In this document: positions 17,152 to 26,467 of the stretch, in pieces
Layout of the letters: the number at the start of each line of letters is the position of its first letter
How positions within the stretch are numbered: the first letter of the stretch is position 1
Source of the DNA: Sphingopyxis sp. H050
GTDB taxonomy: Bacteria; Pseudomonadota; Alphaproteobacteria; Sphingomonadales; Sphingomonadaceae
Reading direction: 5' to 3'
Length of the DNA: 64,000 bases
Assembly: GCF_001468265.1 (NCBI RefSeq)
Contig: NZ_LNRZ01000013.1
Location: 1-64,000, forward strand
Program-made: the position numbers and the translations under genes
Notes under the pieces: model-generated
What the model saw: the letters and a program-made list of their open reading frames with translations, nothing else
Told to the model about the DNA's origin: nothing
Database searches by the model: none

Positions 17152-17508
17152 TTATTCTCCTGTGATCGTCGAAAATGCGAGCCGGTGCAGCTCAATGTTC
17201 GAGACGACGCGTCCTGCTCGGGCAGCAAGGCGGTATCGCGCGGCGCTCAGAACGTCATTTGTCGGCTTGCTGAGGTGAATCGACACAGCGATGTCACCTT
17301 GTAAATCACGTTTGTTAGCGTAGAGTAGCAAATCCTTAGTAGTAAAGGATTCGATCGCCTCTAGACGATGCTTCACGATATAATCGAAAAGCTCGGCTGG
17401 ATTTTTGATTTCTCGTTCAGCTATTGTTAGCCTGTACATGGCAAGCGCAAGGCTTTGCAGGAATTTGTCGCTGACTTTGTATTGGATTGAGACTCGCGAT
17501 TTTCTCAT
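17152..17508 (-). CDS. Hypothetical basic protein upstream of the tra operon
   Basis: A 118-residue basic protein, MRKSRVSIQYKVSDKF..., divergent from traA across a 290-bp gap. The C-terminal 35 residues (ARYRLAARAGRVVSNIELHRLAFS) could be DNA-binding. In F the genes traM and traY occupy a comparable place, but no sequence match to either is evident. Codon use looks more AT-rich than the tra genes. Confidence 0.5.
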   Translation of the reverse strand: MRKSRVSIQYKVSDKFLQSLALAMYRLTIAEREIKNPAELFDYIVKHRLEAIESFTTKDLLLYANKRDLQGDIAVSIHLSKPTNDVLSAARYRLAARAGRVVSNIELHRLAFSTITGE

Positions 17509-17798
17509 GAAAAGTCGTCAGCTATGATACCCAAAGGTGTGAACGAAAGCCGCCGAACCGGCTTCGCATCATAGCTGAGACTGTCGCGTTAAGCCGCCAG
17601 CGTGGCGCGCTAAATCGACGCGGCGTCGCAAAAATGCGACACACTTTTACAACGAATCACGACAAAAAGAACAATTGCATCCAGATTGGTGCATTGTCGC
17701 GTAAGATTCTTGCTATTTGCTTGACAGCCCCTCGCCCCGGCGAGTCCCAATGGGAGCGGCGCCCATGCGGCGTCGTTTCAACAGATGGGAAATGAACC
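17509..17798 (+). promoter_or_regulatory. Divergent control region of the tra operon
   Basis: The gap contains TGTCGC-type sites: TGTCGCGTTAAG at 17582, a palindrome GTCGCA AAAA TGCGAC at 17625-17640 extending to TGTGTCGCA on the other strand, and TTGTCGCGTAAG at 17695. A TTGACA box occurs near 17720 but no good -10 could be placed, so the promoter itself is not fixed. The repeated motif suggests a shared regulator. Confidence 0.45.
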
Positions 17799-18131
17799 AT
17801 GCAAACCATGACCATGACCAAGGACCGGGGGCTGTTCCGCAAGGAAAATCTTCCGCTTCTGGCAGCCGTCGCGTTCCTCGCGTTCGTGCTGCTCGCCGGT
17901 CCGGCATTCGCCGGCACCGACACCACCTTCGATACCGCGTTCAACAAATTCACCGCGTTCCTCGAAGGTTCGGGCGGCAAGATCATCACGATCATCTCGC
18001 TCGCGCTTGGCCTCGCTGGCATGGCCTCGGGCCGCTTCAGCCTCGGCCAGATCGCTCTTCCCGTCGGCGTCGGCATCGGTGTCGGCACGGGCGTTCCGAT
18101 CGTCACCTCGGCCGTGACGGCGATCATCTGA
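17799..18131 (+). CDS. traA: TraA-like pilin precursor
   Basis: A 110-residue propilin. A long N-terminal signal ends near LLAGPAFAG, leaving a mature peptide of about 70 residues with two hydrophobic helices (KIITIISLALGLAGMASG and LPVGVGIGVGTGVPIVTSAV). This is the F-pilin/VirB2 plan, and its place before traL and traE confirms it. The final segment ends TSAVTAII at the stop. Mature pilin would be drawn from the inner membrane into the pilus. No TraX acetylase or TraQ chaperone gene is seen nearby. Confidence 0.9.
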   Translation: MQTMTMTKDRGLFRKENLPLLAAVAFLAFVLLAGPAFAGTDTTFDTAFNKFTAFLEGSGGKIITIISLALGLAGMASGRFSLGQIALPVGVGIGVGTGVPIVTSAVTAII

Positions 18132-18190
18132 TCTGGGCGCCCCGGAAGCGCACCTCAAGTGCGTAACCGGGCAAATGGGGCGGGGCGGTT

Positions 18191-18475
18191 ATGGATCGCT
18201 ATGTGATTCCCGGGAAGCTGGATGAGCCCGAACGGATCGGGATCTGGACCATGGACGAATTCGTCGCGATGGCCGGACCCTTTTTCATCGGGATCCTCGC
18301 ACAGCATATCATTTGGGGCATTTGTTTCGGAATCTTGGGTTGGTGGGTCCTCCGTAAAGCGAAGGCGGGACGTGCTGGTTCATGGCTACTGCATATGGCC
18401 TATTGGTATCTTCCCAGCGGTGTCATGGGCATCCGGGCCGTTCCGCCTTCATATCTTCGATTGATGGCGGGGTAA
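18191..18475 (+). CDS. traL: TraL, pilus assembly protein
   Basis: A 94-residue inner-membrane protein with the typical TraL start (YVIPGKLDEPERIGIWTMDE) and two hydrophobic segments (about 26-50). It corresponds to the VirB3-type subunit needed for pilus assembly. It is followed after 3 nt by traE, in the order known from F. Confidence 0.92.
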   Translation: MDRYVIPGKLDEPERIGIWTMDEFVAMAGPFFIGILAQHIIWGICFGILGWWVLRKAKAGRAGSWLLHMAYWYLPSGVMGIRAVPPSYLRLMAG

Positions 18476-18478
18476 GCG

Positions 18479-19078
18479 ATGGAAGCGGGATTCAGCCAGG
18501 CGCAGGCGCAGCGCGTTCTTAAACAGCGCAACATGCTCGTGCTTGCGAGCATTGGGCTTGCGATCATCACGATCTTTTCGCTGGTTGCTGCATCGGCGCG
18601 CGATCGTGAAATTGTGCTCCAGCCGGTGCTGACGCGGCAGATCGAGATCAGCAGCGCGGGAGTGAGCCGGGAGTATCTTGAGCTCGTCACGCGCGATGCT
18701 TCGGTGATGATGCTCAATCGAAGCCCGCAAAATCTCGACTATTGGATGGAGTCCGTTCTGCGGATCGTCCATCCTTCCGCCTATGGGCGGATCAAGGGTG
18801 ATTTGCTCAAGATCGTCAACGATCAGCGGGGCTCGAGCGTCTCGCAATTTTTCACGATGGAAGCCATGCGCGTGGATCCGAAGAGCCTGACGTCGGAGGC
18901 GACGGGCACCCTCCACACGATGGTCGGCCGTCAGGAAGTGGGCGCGGTGAAGCGCACTTTTCGTTTCGAGTGGAATTATACGGGCGTCGAGCTCCGGTTG
19001 ACCGGTTTCGGCATCGTGGTTCCCAACAAGCCGGGTGAGGACGCGCCGATCGGCGCCATCGCACCTGCTCCCCAATGA
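18479..19078 (+). CDS. traE: TraE, core inner-membrane subunit (VirB5/VirB8-like region of F-type T4SS)
   Basis: A 199-residue protein with one N-terminal transmembrane helix (about 19-38) and a periplasmic NTF2-like domain. The family pattern EYLELVTRDASVMMLNRSPQNLDYWMESVL is present as separate blocks. It overlaps traK by 4 nt. TraE works with TraL and TraK in the channel core. Confidence 0.92.
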   Translation: MEAGFSQAQAQRVLKQRNMLVLASIGLAIITIFSLVAASARDREIVLQPVLTRQIEISSAGVSREYLELVTRDASVMMLNRSPQNLDYWMESVLRIVHPSAYGRIKGDLLKIVNDQRGSSVSQFFTMEAMRVDPKSLTSEATGTLHTMVGRQEVGAVKRTFRFEWNYTGVELRLTGFGIVVPNKPGEDAPIGAIAPAPQ

Positions 19079-19881
19079 TGGAGATGCTCATGCCTTTGGC
19101 ACTTGGCACCGGCGGCGTGCTGGTTTCGTCGCGCTCGCTCGATCGGCTTCAGCGTGCGCTCGGCGTCACGATGATCGGCGCTGCGTTCTTGATCGCGCAG
19201 ACTGCGCGGGCGGATGAAACCGTAATGGTCGAGGACAATTCGCGCGTTGCGTGCGTGGCGTCGGAAAAGGATCTGACGCGCATCAGCCTGATTGGCGACG
19301 AATTCGCGAGCGTGTCGAAGGTGCAGCCGACGAACCCACTCGATGATTTTTCGGTGGTGAACGAACCGACGCGCGGCGACATTTATCTGTCGGTCCCGGA
19401 AGGCTTTCGCCTGAAGCTCCTGTCGTTCTTCGGAACGACGAAGAAGGGCTATGTCTATAAATTCGGCTGCCGGATCGAGGCAATCGAAGCGCAGCAAATC
19501 TTCGTGTCGAACCCGCTCGCGATGGCGAAGTCGGAAGCCGTCACAGAGTCGGAAGAGGCCGCGCCTGACGCCGACGAGACGGCGGTGCGACTGATCCAGG
19601 CAATGGCATCGCAGGCGATTGTTCCCGGCTACCGGATGCGCCGTTCGGCACTCGTCCCGGTTCAGGCTGGGGACCTCACCGTCCAGCTCGTCGCCGAATA
19701 TGAGGGATTGGATGTCGTCGGCCGCGTGGTGCGGATCGAGAATAGTTCATCAGCTCCAGTCGAAATCACCGAAGGGCGCATTGCGCCCTCCGACGCGCTC
19801 GCCGTGTCGATCGCCAACCCGAAGCTGGCGCCGCGACAGGCGACGTCGGCCTATGTCGTCACCCGGAAGGAAGGGAGCTAA
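19075..19881 (+). CDS. traK: TraK, outer-membrane core component (VirB9-like)
   Basis: A 268-residue secreted protein; the signal segment ends near QTARADE. The rest is beta-rich, as expected of the secretin-like TraK that joins TraV and TraB in the envelope-spanning core. The start at 19075 overlaps the stop of traE (ATGATG), indicating coupled translation. A DUF-like acidic stretch EAVTESEEAAPDADETA divides two beta-rich halves. Confidence 0.9.
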   Translation: MMEMLMPLALGTGGVLVSSRSLDRLQRALGVTMIGAAFLIAQTARADETVMVEDNSRVACVASEKDLTRISLIGDEFASVSKVQPTNPLDDFSVVNEPTRGDIYLSVPEGFRLKLLSFFGTTKKGYVYKFGCRIEAIEAQQIFVSNPLAMAKSEAVTESEEAAPDADETAVRLIQAMASQAIVPGYRMRRSALVPVQAGDLTVQLVAEYEGLDVVGRVVRIENSSSAPVEITEGRIAPSDALAVSIANPKLAPRQATSAYVVTRKEGS

Positions 19882-19883
19882 TC

Positions 19884-21215
19884 ATGGCAGGTCTGGGGTC
19901 ATTTCTGAAGCGCGGAGTGCCGCGCGGTGAAACCGCGGCCGCGCCTTCGGTTCCGGAAGGCGCGAGCCTCACAGTGAATGAAGGCGTCGAAAAGCGGCAG
20001 CGGATGCTGCTGTTTGGCGTTGGCGGGCTCTTGCTGACTGCAGCGGTCTACTGGTTGTTCTTCGCCGGCGACGCCGAGACGGATCCGAATGCGCCGAAGG
20101 ACATGGCCTCGGAGAACATCAAGGTCTCGACCGACGATCTCGCCGCCCGAAATCTTTCGGAGAAAGAATGGCTGTCGATGTCGGAAAATCGGCTGACGCA
20201 GCAGGATAATCAGCTTCGCCGGATGCAAGGGCAGGGCGACCAACTCGACCAGATGCAGGCGCAAATCGACGCGCTGCGCTCGGAAAATCAGAATATGGCA
20301 TCCGAAGGGACCCGGGTTCTTTCCGCCTATGACGATGAAAACCGCTCCCTGAAAGAACAGCTCGCTGCGGCGCAGGCTGGTGCCCGCCCGTCGGCGGGTC
20401 CGACCGCGCTCTACGGCGCCGGTGGGCCTGCAGCATATGATCCGGCGGGGGGCGCGGCGGTCGCTGCAGCGCAAGCGCGACGCGAGCTCAAGGTTATCAG
20501 CTTCGCGGCAACGCCGGCGTCGACGGGCGGCGGATCGAAGGCGGCCCCGACCGGCAACCTCTTCGCGTCGGATAGCCCCAATTATTTGCCTGCTAACAGC
20601 TATGCCAAAGCGCGGGTGATCGTCGGCGTCGATGCGGCGTCGAACGTCCAGTCGCAGTCGGATCCGCTGCCGGTCGTCCTTCGAATCGTGGGGCCGGCGC
20701 GTTCGGTCGCGCAGAACGGCAAGGTGCTGACAACCCGGATTGACGGTTGCCTGGTCAACGGGGCGGCGCGCGGCGATCTCTCCTCCGAGAAGGTCTATGT
20801 GAAGCTCGCCAAGATGACGTGCCCGCAGCCGGGAGGCCGGTACGCGGAGAGCGAGGTCAAGGGCTTCATCGCGTTCGGCGGCAAGACCGGCGTGCGTGGG
20901 CGCGTGGTCAGCCGCGAGGGGAGCCTGACGATGCAGGCGTTCTTCGCCGGTCTCGTCGGCGGCATCGGTCGCGGCTTCTCGGCCAACTCGAACAGTTTCC
21001 TCTCGGGTACGACGACCGTCGTCAACGGCGAGCGTCAGAAGCTGTCGACAGGCGACATCGCCAAGGGCGGGATCGGCGAAGGCGTGAGCCAGGCCGGCGA
21101 CATGCTCTCTCAATATCTCATCGAGCGCGCTGAACAATATCAGCCTGTCATCGAGATGCCGACCGGCGTCGAAGTCGAGATCGTGTTTCTCGACGGCGCA
21201 TTCATTCGCAATTGA
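19884..21215 (+). CDS. traB: TraB, envelope-spanning core protein (VirB10-like)
   Basis: A 443-residue protein with a cytosolic N-terminus, one transmembrane helix (about 37-58), a coiled coil (about 88-158), an Ala/Gly/Pro-rich linker and a C-terminal VirB10-type beta barrel (from about 210: PARSVAQNGKVLTTRIDGCLVNGAARGDLSSE appears in pieces). The family links inner and outer membranes in the T4SS core. Its stop lies just before the DsbC-like gene. Confidence 0.93.
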   Translation: MAGLGSFLKRGVPRGETAAAPSVPEGASLTVNEGVEKRQRMLLFGVGGLLLTAAVYWLFFAGDAETDPNAPKDMASENIKVSTDDLAARNLSEKEWLSMSENRLTQQDNQLRRMQGQGDQLDQMQAQIDALRSENQNMASEGTRVLSAYDDENRSLKEQLAAAQAGARPSAGPTALYGAGGPAAYDPAGGAAVAAAQARRELKVISFAATPASTGGGSKAAPTGNLFASDSPNYLPANSYAKARVIVGVDAASNVQSQSDPLPVVLRIVGPARSVAQNGKVLTTRIDGCLVNGAARGDLSSEKVYVKLAKMTCPQPGGRYAESEVKGFIAFGGKTGVRGRVVSREGSLTMQAFFAGLVGGIGRGFSANSNSFLSGTTTVVNGERQKLSTGDIAKGGIGEGVSQAGDMLSQYLIERAEQYQPVIEMPTGVEVEIVFLDGAFIRN

Positions 21216-21229
21216 GGAAAGGGCTGAAC

Positions 21230-22057
21230 ATGAAGCTCAAGATTGGTTTAGTCGCCGCATTGCTTCTCGGGGGCGCCGCGACGGCGGTTTATGCCGCCGA
21301 TCGGCTTGAGCCTGGCCGGGTGTCGGCTCTGCTCAAGACGCGCCTGCCGAAGACCCAGGTGTCGGCGATCGACTGTGAAAAGGTGGCGGGGCTTTGCGAA
21401 GTCGTCGCCGGCAAGACGCTCTTCTACGTCGACGGGAGCGCTCGCTATCTGATCGTGGGCCGGGTCTATGACATGGAATCGCGCCAGGACCTGACGGCCG
21501 CAAAGCTTCTCGAAATGAACCCCGACATGTTGCTCGGTGGAGCGGCAAAGGCGGGTCTTGAAGAAGAAAGTGAAACGCCGGTCCCGCAGATGGCGGCCGC
21601 CGGTCCGGCAGGTCGAGCAGCACCGCCGCCCGCTGCCGCGCAGAAGGTCGACCTGTCCAAGCTCCCGGCGACGGGCGCGATCGTCTGGGGCAATCCTTCG
21701 GGCACGCCCGTCACCATCTTCACGGATCTTCATTGCGGCTTCTGCCGTGCCCTTGCCAACGAACTTGAGCAGATGAATGTGCGCGTGATCGAGCGTCCGA
21801 TTTCGACGCTTGGAACACGCGATCTTTCGAACCGCGTCTATTGCGCCAAGGACAAGCCGCGGGCCCTTCGAGCCGCTTATGCGGGTGCGGAGGTGGCGCC
21901 GGCATCGTGTGACACCAGCGGTCTCGACGCCAATGAGAATTTTGCGCGATCGCACGGGTTCAGCGGCACGCCGGTGCTCGTTCGCTCGGATGGCACGGTT
22001 CTGGAGGGCTATCGCCCGCGCGCGGTGCTCGAGACCTGGCTGAAGGGAGGCCGCTGA
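21230..22057 (+). CDS. DsbC-like thiol:disulfide isomerase of the transfer operon
   Basis: A 275-residue periplasmic protein. ATG at 21230 has GAGGAAAGG before it and yields a signal peptide ending YAAD. The N-terminal DsbC dimer domain (about 20-100) is followed by a linker and a thioredoxin-fold domain with the active-site CGFC (FTDLHCGFCRAL). Such genes occur in F-like operons where they help fold disulfide-rich TraN, TraU and TraH. It overlaps the next gene by one base. Confidence 0.93.
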   Translation: MKLKIGLVAALLLGGAATAVYAADRLEPGRVSALLKTRLPKTQVSAIDCEKVAGLCEVVAGKTLFYVDGSARYLIVGRVYDMESRQDLTAAKLLEMNPDMLLGGAAKAGLEEESETPVPQMAAAGPAGRAAPPPAAAQKVDLSKLPATGAIVWGNPSGTPVTIFTDLHCGFCRALANELEQMNVRVIERPISTLGTRDLSNRVYCAKDKPRALRAAYAGAEVAPASCDTSGLDANENFARSHGFSGTPVLVRSDGTVLEGYRPRAVLETWLKGGR

Positions 22058-22311
22058 TGGCTCCCGTCGATCGATTGGGCGGGGCGATTTTTGTCCTGTT
22101 CCTCGCGAGCCAGGTCGGGATGATCATCATCGTCAATTCCTATTTCGCGGAATTCGGACCGGCAGGTCGGTTCGCTCTGATGTTCGCGTTTTTCAAAGCC
22201 GTGGCGATTTGCATGATCCTGTTCGCCAGCATGGCTGGTGGAGCCATGGCGCTGCGATCCGTTCGGTCGAGGCGCGCTCAGATTCTCGAAATCGGCAACG
22301 GAAGGAGCTGA
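22057..22311 (+). CDS. Small inner-membrane protein of the tra operon
   Basis: An 84-residue protein with two hydrophobic helices (about 8-28 and 40-66) and a short basic tail. Its start overlaps the DsbC-like stop (TGATG) and it is followed by traV. No named family recognised. Position suggests an accessory part of the transfer apparatus. Confidence 0.7.
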   Translation: MAPVDRLGGAIFVLFLASQVGMIIIVNSYFAEFGPAGRFALMFAFFKAVAICMILFASMAGGAMALRSVRSRRAQILEIGNGRS

Positions 22312-22315
22312 CGAT

Positions 22316-22936
22316 ATGCGTAGCTTGGGTCTGGTCGCAGGTGCGTGCCTCATTTCCCTCGGCGGGTGCGCGTCGATGGGTGGCAATATCAAGGGCAATT
22401 TCATCTGCCGCGCCCCGGACGGGATTTGCTCGCCCACCTCGAACATCGACGATCAGGCCATTGCGGCGATGACAGGCGGGGCCGCCACCGGCGCTGTGGC
22501 GGGTGCGGCGGCTCCGAATGCTTCGGTTCCCCAGTCCGCGGGTTCGCTGAAAGTGGTCTTGCCGGCGAGGACCGATCGTTTCGGTCGTTGGCGCGACGAA
22601 ACCGTCGTCTACGTTGAGCCTCAATTTGCCTCGGCTGCGAACGGCGATAGCCAAATTGCGTCAGGCTCGCCGCGGCCCGCGCGATTGTCGCTGGTAGAGC
22701 TTGCCGCCGGCGCGCCGGCCCCTGCTGAAATCGCTAGTGCCGCGGTGCAACCGACTGGCAAGGCCGTGACGGGGGAGGCATTTCGCGCCGAAGTCGAACG
22801 CCGTCTGGCGGGACGGAAAGGCCCGGAGCCCGTCGAGGTGCCCCCGTCGAACGGCCCGGCGCAAGTCAGCGACGCCGGCGACGCCGTTGTGTCGACACCC
22901 GCGCTGGCCGCTCAACCGACGCCGGACGGCAACTGA
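22316..22936 (+). CDS. traV: TraV, outer-membrane lipoprotein (VirB7-like)
   Basis: A 206-residue lipoprotein from the ATG at 22316 (GGAG before it). The lipobox is SLGGC at about 14-18, followed by NFICRAPDGICSPTSN with the two cysteines usual for TraV. The tail is Ala/Pro-rich. It anchors the T4SS core in the outer membrane with TraK and TraB. The stop shares bases with the traC start. Confidence 0.88.
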   Translation: MRSLGLVAGACLISLGGCASMGGNIKGNFICRAPDGICSPTSNIDDQAIAAMTGGAATGAVAGAAAPNASVPQSAGSLKVVLPARTDRFGRWRDETVVYVEPQFASAANGDSQIASGSPRPARLSLVELAAGAPAPAEIASAAVQPTGKAVTGEAFRAEVERRLAGRKGPEPVEVPPSNGPAQVSDAGDAVVSTPALAAQPTPDGN

Positions 22937-25512
22937 TGGCGGGCTGGTTCGACAAGCTGCTGGGCGATTTGCTCGGTGGGCCTCGCAAGGTCGATAAGGC
23001 GGTGCCGTCGACCTCGATCCCGATGTTTGCGGATTGGCTGCCGTATCGCAGCTTCGATCCGAAGACCGGTCTCTATTATAACAGCGCGTCGCGCGGCTTC
23101 ATTCTGGAGGTTTCGCCCCTCGTCGGCGCCGACGATCGGACGAGCGAGATTATCTCGCAGTTCCTTTCCGAAGGCATTCCCGACAAGACGTCGATCCAGA
23201 TATTGCAGTGGATGAGCCCCCGGATCGCCGAACGAATGGTTCAGTGGTTCATCCCGCGCCAAATGGCGAAAGGCGTTTACGAGCGGATTGCACAGCATCG
23301 CGCGGATTATCTCGAGGGAGGGGTGTGGTCGAGCCTGTCCGCCGACGCTCCGTTTCATCTGCGATCGCACCGGGTTTTCATTTCGCTCGGCGTGCCGGAA
23401 GGTGCGAAGGTCACTGACGAGGAGCTGATTACGCTTCGGGAATCGATGGCGTCGATGCTCCGCTCGATCGACGTCGAGGCGCAAATCCTCGATCCCGTTG
23501 GACTTCTTAAGCTCGTCGATGATCTGACGTCACCGACCACCGTCTCCGGTGAAGATGTCGTCGATTATAACCGCTTCGATCCGATCGCGGACCAGGCGGT
23601 GCGCCGGGATATGGAGATCGTTACCGATCCCAACCGCATCCTCATCCGCACCGAACGATTTCGCGCGCTCGGCGCGCTGCAGGACGGGGTGCCCGACATC
23701 GGCGAGATCGTGCCCGACCGGTTCGATATTCGCTGTTACGCGATCCGCAACCTGCCGCCACGCTGGGCTCCGTGGGATACAGTGAAGCTGATTGGCGATC
23801 CCTATTTCGACAAGCTCCGGATGCCGTGCCCGGTGGCGACGATGCTCACCATAACCTATCCTGATGAACAGGCCGCCACCTCTCGTGCGGCCTTCAAGTT
23901 CATGCGCACGACGAGTCTGGCGAATTCGCAGAGCGCGAAATTCACGCCGCAGATCCGCGACCAGTCGCGCGAGTGGGAATATGTTCAGGACCAGCTCCGG
24001 CAGGGCCAGAAGCTCGTTCGCGTCTTTTATAGCGTGATGAGTGTCTCGCCCTACGGCGAGGGCGATCGCCACGAACGCAATTTGAAAGCCGTATACAAGG
24101 CCGCGGGCTGGGAGCTTCAGGACGAACGCTATCTGCAAATGGCGGGGCTGATCTCGGTTATGCCGCTGACCATGGCGAATGGCCTCGCGAAAGATTTCGA
24201 GCGACTGAAACGCTTCCGCACGATGCTGACCACGACGGTCGCCAACATTGCGCCGCTGCAGGGCGAATATAACGGCGGTCCGATTCCGCATCTCTTGCTT
24301 CTCGGCCGCCGCGGCCAGCCGTTCTTCTGGTCGCCCTTCGAGAACACTGCCGGCAACCACAATGTCGCGGTGTTCGGAAAGTCGGGTTCGGGCAAATCGG
24401 TCGCGCTGCAGGAAATGACCTCGGCGCTCGTCGGCGCCGGCGCGAAGGTCATCGTGATCGATGACGGCCGCAGCTTCGAGCATAGCTGCAAACTGCAGGG
24501 CGGGGCATTTGTCGAGTTCACGATGAGCTCGGGCTTCTGTCTCAATCCCTTCTCGATGATCGACGCTGATGAGGCCGCGCGCGACGAAGATTATCGGCTC
24601 GACTGCATCGCGATGTTGAAAGCGATCATCGGCCAGATGGGTCGGCATATTGACCGATTGAACGATACGGAGCGTGGTCTGATCGACGCGGCCGTCAACG
24701 CCGAATGGGAAACGAACGGCACCCAAGGTTCGATCGACGGTGTTATCGAGGCGCTGAACGCCAGACAGCATATACAGGGCGAGGAGCTCGCGATCGCGAT
24801 GCGGCCCTTTTCCAGCGCCGGCACCTACGGTCGCTTCTTCACGGGTCAGTCGACCTTGAAGATCGGCGCCGATCTGACCGTGTTCGAGCTCTCGGATCTG
24901 TCAGCGCGCGAGGAACTTCGTTCCGTGGTCCTGACGGCGATCATGTTTCTGTCGAGCCAAGCGATGCGGAAGGATCGCAGCACGCGGAAGGCATTGCTGC
25001 TGGATGAAGCGTGGCAGCTCCTCAAGGGCGGCTCGATGGCTGATTTCGTCGAAACCTACGCCCGTACCTGTCGCAAATATGGGGCGTCTCTGATTACCGC
25101 CACCCAGTCGCTCAATGACTATTACAAGTCCGAAGGGTCGATCGCGGCGCTCGAGAACAGCGACTGGTTCGTGATCCTCCAGCAGAAGCCGGAAACAATC
25201 GCCGATTTCAAGAAGCTCGATCGCTTCGATATGAATGATGCGGTCGAAGCGATGATGCGTTCCCTGAAACGCAACGGCACCGAATATTCCGACATGCTCA
25301 TTAAGGGCCCGGAGATGCTGGCGATGGGTAGGTTGGTGCTCGATCCCTATTCGGCGACGCTCTACTCATCGAGCCCGCAAGTGTTCGCGGCGATCGACGC
25401 GAAGACGGCCTCGGGCATGAGCATGGCTGAAGCGATCGAGGACGTCGCGTTTCCGGGCTCCGTAAAGGGCCGCCAGGGCGGCGGCACCGATTATGCGGTA
25501 GCGGCGGAATGA
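22936..25512 (+). CDS. traC: TraC, pilus-assembly ATPase (VirB4-like)
   Basis: An 858-residue cytoplasmic ATPase that powers pilus assembly. Walker A is GKSGSGKS at 481-488 and Walker B is LLLDEAW with Asp690 and Glu691. The N-terminal half carries the TraC-specific domain. Length matches F TraC (about 875). It starts on the last bases of traV and overlaps the next gene by 4 nt (ATGA). Confidence 0.97.
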   Translation: MAGWFDKLLGDLLGGPRKVDKAVPSTSIPMFADWLPYRSFDPKTGLYYNSASRGFILEVSPLVGADDRTSEIISQFLSEGIPDKTSIQILQWMSPRIAERMVQWFIPRQMAKGVYERIAQHRADYLEGGVWSSLSADAPFHLRSHRVFISLGVPEGAKVTDEELITLRESMASMLRSIDVEAQILDPVGLLKLVDDLTSPTTVSGEDVVDYNRFDPIADQAVRRDMEIVTDPNRILIRTERFRALGALQDGVPDIGEIVPDRFDIRCYAIRNLPPRWAPWDTVKLIGDPYFDKLRMPCPVATMLTITYPDEQAATSRAAFKFMRTTSLANSQSAKFTPQIRDQSREWEYVQDQLRQGQKLVRVFYSVMSVSPYGEGDRHERNLKAVYKAAGWELQDERYLQMAGLISVMPLTMANGLAKDFERLKRFRTMLTTTVANIAPLQGEYNGGPIPHLLLLGRRGQPFFWSPFENTAGNHNVAVFGKSGSGKSVALQEMTSALVGAGAKVIVIDDGRSFEHSCKLQGGAFVEFTMSSGFCLNPFSMIDADEAARDEDYRLDCIAMLKAIIGQMGRHIDRLNDTERGLIDAAVNAEWETNGTQGSIDGVIEALNARQHIQGEELAIAMRPFSSAGTYGRFFTGQSTLKIGADLTVFELSDLSAREELRSVVLTAIMFLSSQAMRKDRSTRKALLLDEAWQLLKGGSMADFVETYARTCRKYGASLITATQSLNDYYKSEGSIAALENSDWFVILQQKPETIADFKKLDRFDMNDAVEAMMRSLKRNGTEYSDMLIKGPEMLAMGRLVLDPYSATLYSSSPQVFAAIDAKTASGMSMAEAIEDVAFPGSVKGRQGGGTDYAVAAE

Positions 25513-25895
25513 GCGCCGCGCAGCCTTCTGCCATTGGCGCGGGCTCGGCTCCTGCGCGGTCTGCTCGCGGTACACTCCCCGGGCGATCGCTGTTCCAGGA
25601 CATCGCCTATTCGTTCGTATCGGTAACGTGCTGGCTCGCGATCAACTGTCTGGCTGCCGCCGGCCTCTTGCTCGGCTTCTTCGCACTGATGGCTAACCTC
25701 AGCGTCGACCAGTTTTTTGCCGAAACGGCGAACCTCTCAAATCATTATCTCGCGGCCGACGGCGATCGGCGCGGCGAGTTTGCGGAGCTGCTTCTGTATC
25801 TCTTTGGCGGCTTCGTTCTGTTTTTCTGCATCGTGCGGCGCTCGGCGCTGCTGTCGGTAGCCGCTACAGCCAAGGGGGCAATTTCCAATGACTGA
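25509..25895 (+). CDS. Membrane protein of the tra operon, unknown
   Basis: A 128-residue protein with two hydrophobic segments (about 40-62 and 92-112) separated by a periplasmic or cytosolic loop rich in Asn, Glu and Asp. It overlaps traC (ATGA) at its start and trbI by 8 nt at its end, so it is a true operon member. No named family recognised. Confidence 0.75.
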   Translation: MSAAQPSAIGAGSAPARSARGTLPGRSLFQDIAYSFVSVTCWLAINCLAAAGLLLGFFALMANLSVDQFFAETANLSNHYLAADGDRRGEFAELLLYLFGGFVLFFCIVRRSALLSVAATAKGAISND

Positions 25896-26463
25896 ACAAC
25901 TCGCATTGACGATCGGTGGAGAGCCGCTCGTTCCTTCGGCCGAAGGCGAGGCGGCGCCTACGGCCCGCCGGCGCGGATTTGCCGGTTTCAGCTGGGGTCA
26001 GATTTTGGGGGGCACGGCCCTCGTTGCCGCGCTCGTATGGGGCGGGTGGGCAACCCGCGAGCTCATGATTCTCAAGGAACGGCGGATCGTCTCGATCAGC
26101 CTCGCCGGCATGGCGAACGATTTCATCATGGCGGAAGCGCGCTCGGGAGCTAGCCCGGAACAGGTCGATTCCGACACGCGGCATTTTATGTCGGCCATGC
26201 AGCGCACCCTTCAGGACCGCGCGGCCGCCGGCGAAACGATCGTGGTGAGCGAAGCAGTGGTGGCGGCCTCGATGCCGGACATCACTCCCGATGTGCGCGC
26301 AGCGGTCGGCGAGTTTATCAAGCGCAATCCGCCGCCGCGTGTGGCGGCGGCCGCTCCGGCTCCCGCAATGCCTGCTCTGATGCCGTCGACGCCAGCGGCA
26401 CCGCCTGCAGGAAGCTCGCCTGTCTTTGGTGGTGGTGGTCTGCTGCCCGGCGGCGGGCAGTGA
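25888..26463 (+). CDS. trbI: TrbI, inner-membrane accessory protein
   Basis: A 191-residue protein with one transmembrane helix (about 35-57) and the F TrbI pattern (ERRIVSISLAGMANDFIMAEA). The C-terminus is an Ala/Pro/Gly-rich tail. TrbI influences pilus retraction in F. Its position between traC and the S26 peptidase gene fits. Confidence 0.88.
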   Translation: MTEQLALTIGGEPLVPSAEGEAAPTARRRGFAGFSWGQILGGTALVAALVWGGWATRELMILKERRIVSISLAGMANDFIMAEARSGASPEQVDSDTRHFMSAMQRTLQDRAAAGETIVVSEAVVAASMPDITPDVRAAVGEFIKRNPPPRVAAAAPAPAMPALMPSTPAAPPAGSSPVFGGGGLLPGGGQ

Positions 26464-26467
26464 CGCG

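Noticed and set aside
17715..17745. TTGACA taken as the tra promoter
   Set aside because: No acceptable -10 box at 16-18 bp; kept only as part of the control region.
23530..24771. 413-residue minus-strand frame inside traC
   Set aside because: Antisense to a clear VirB4-type ATPase with intact Walker motifs; composition typical of a shadow frame.
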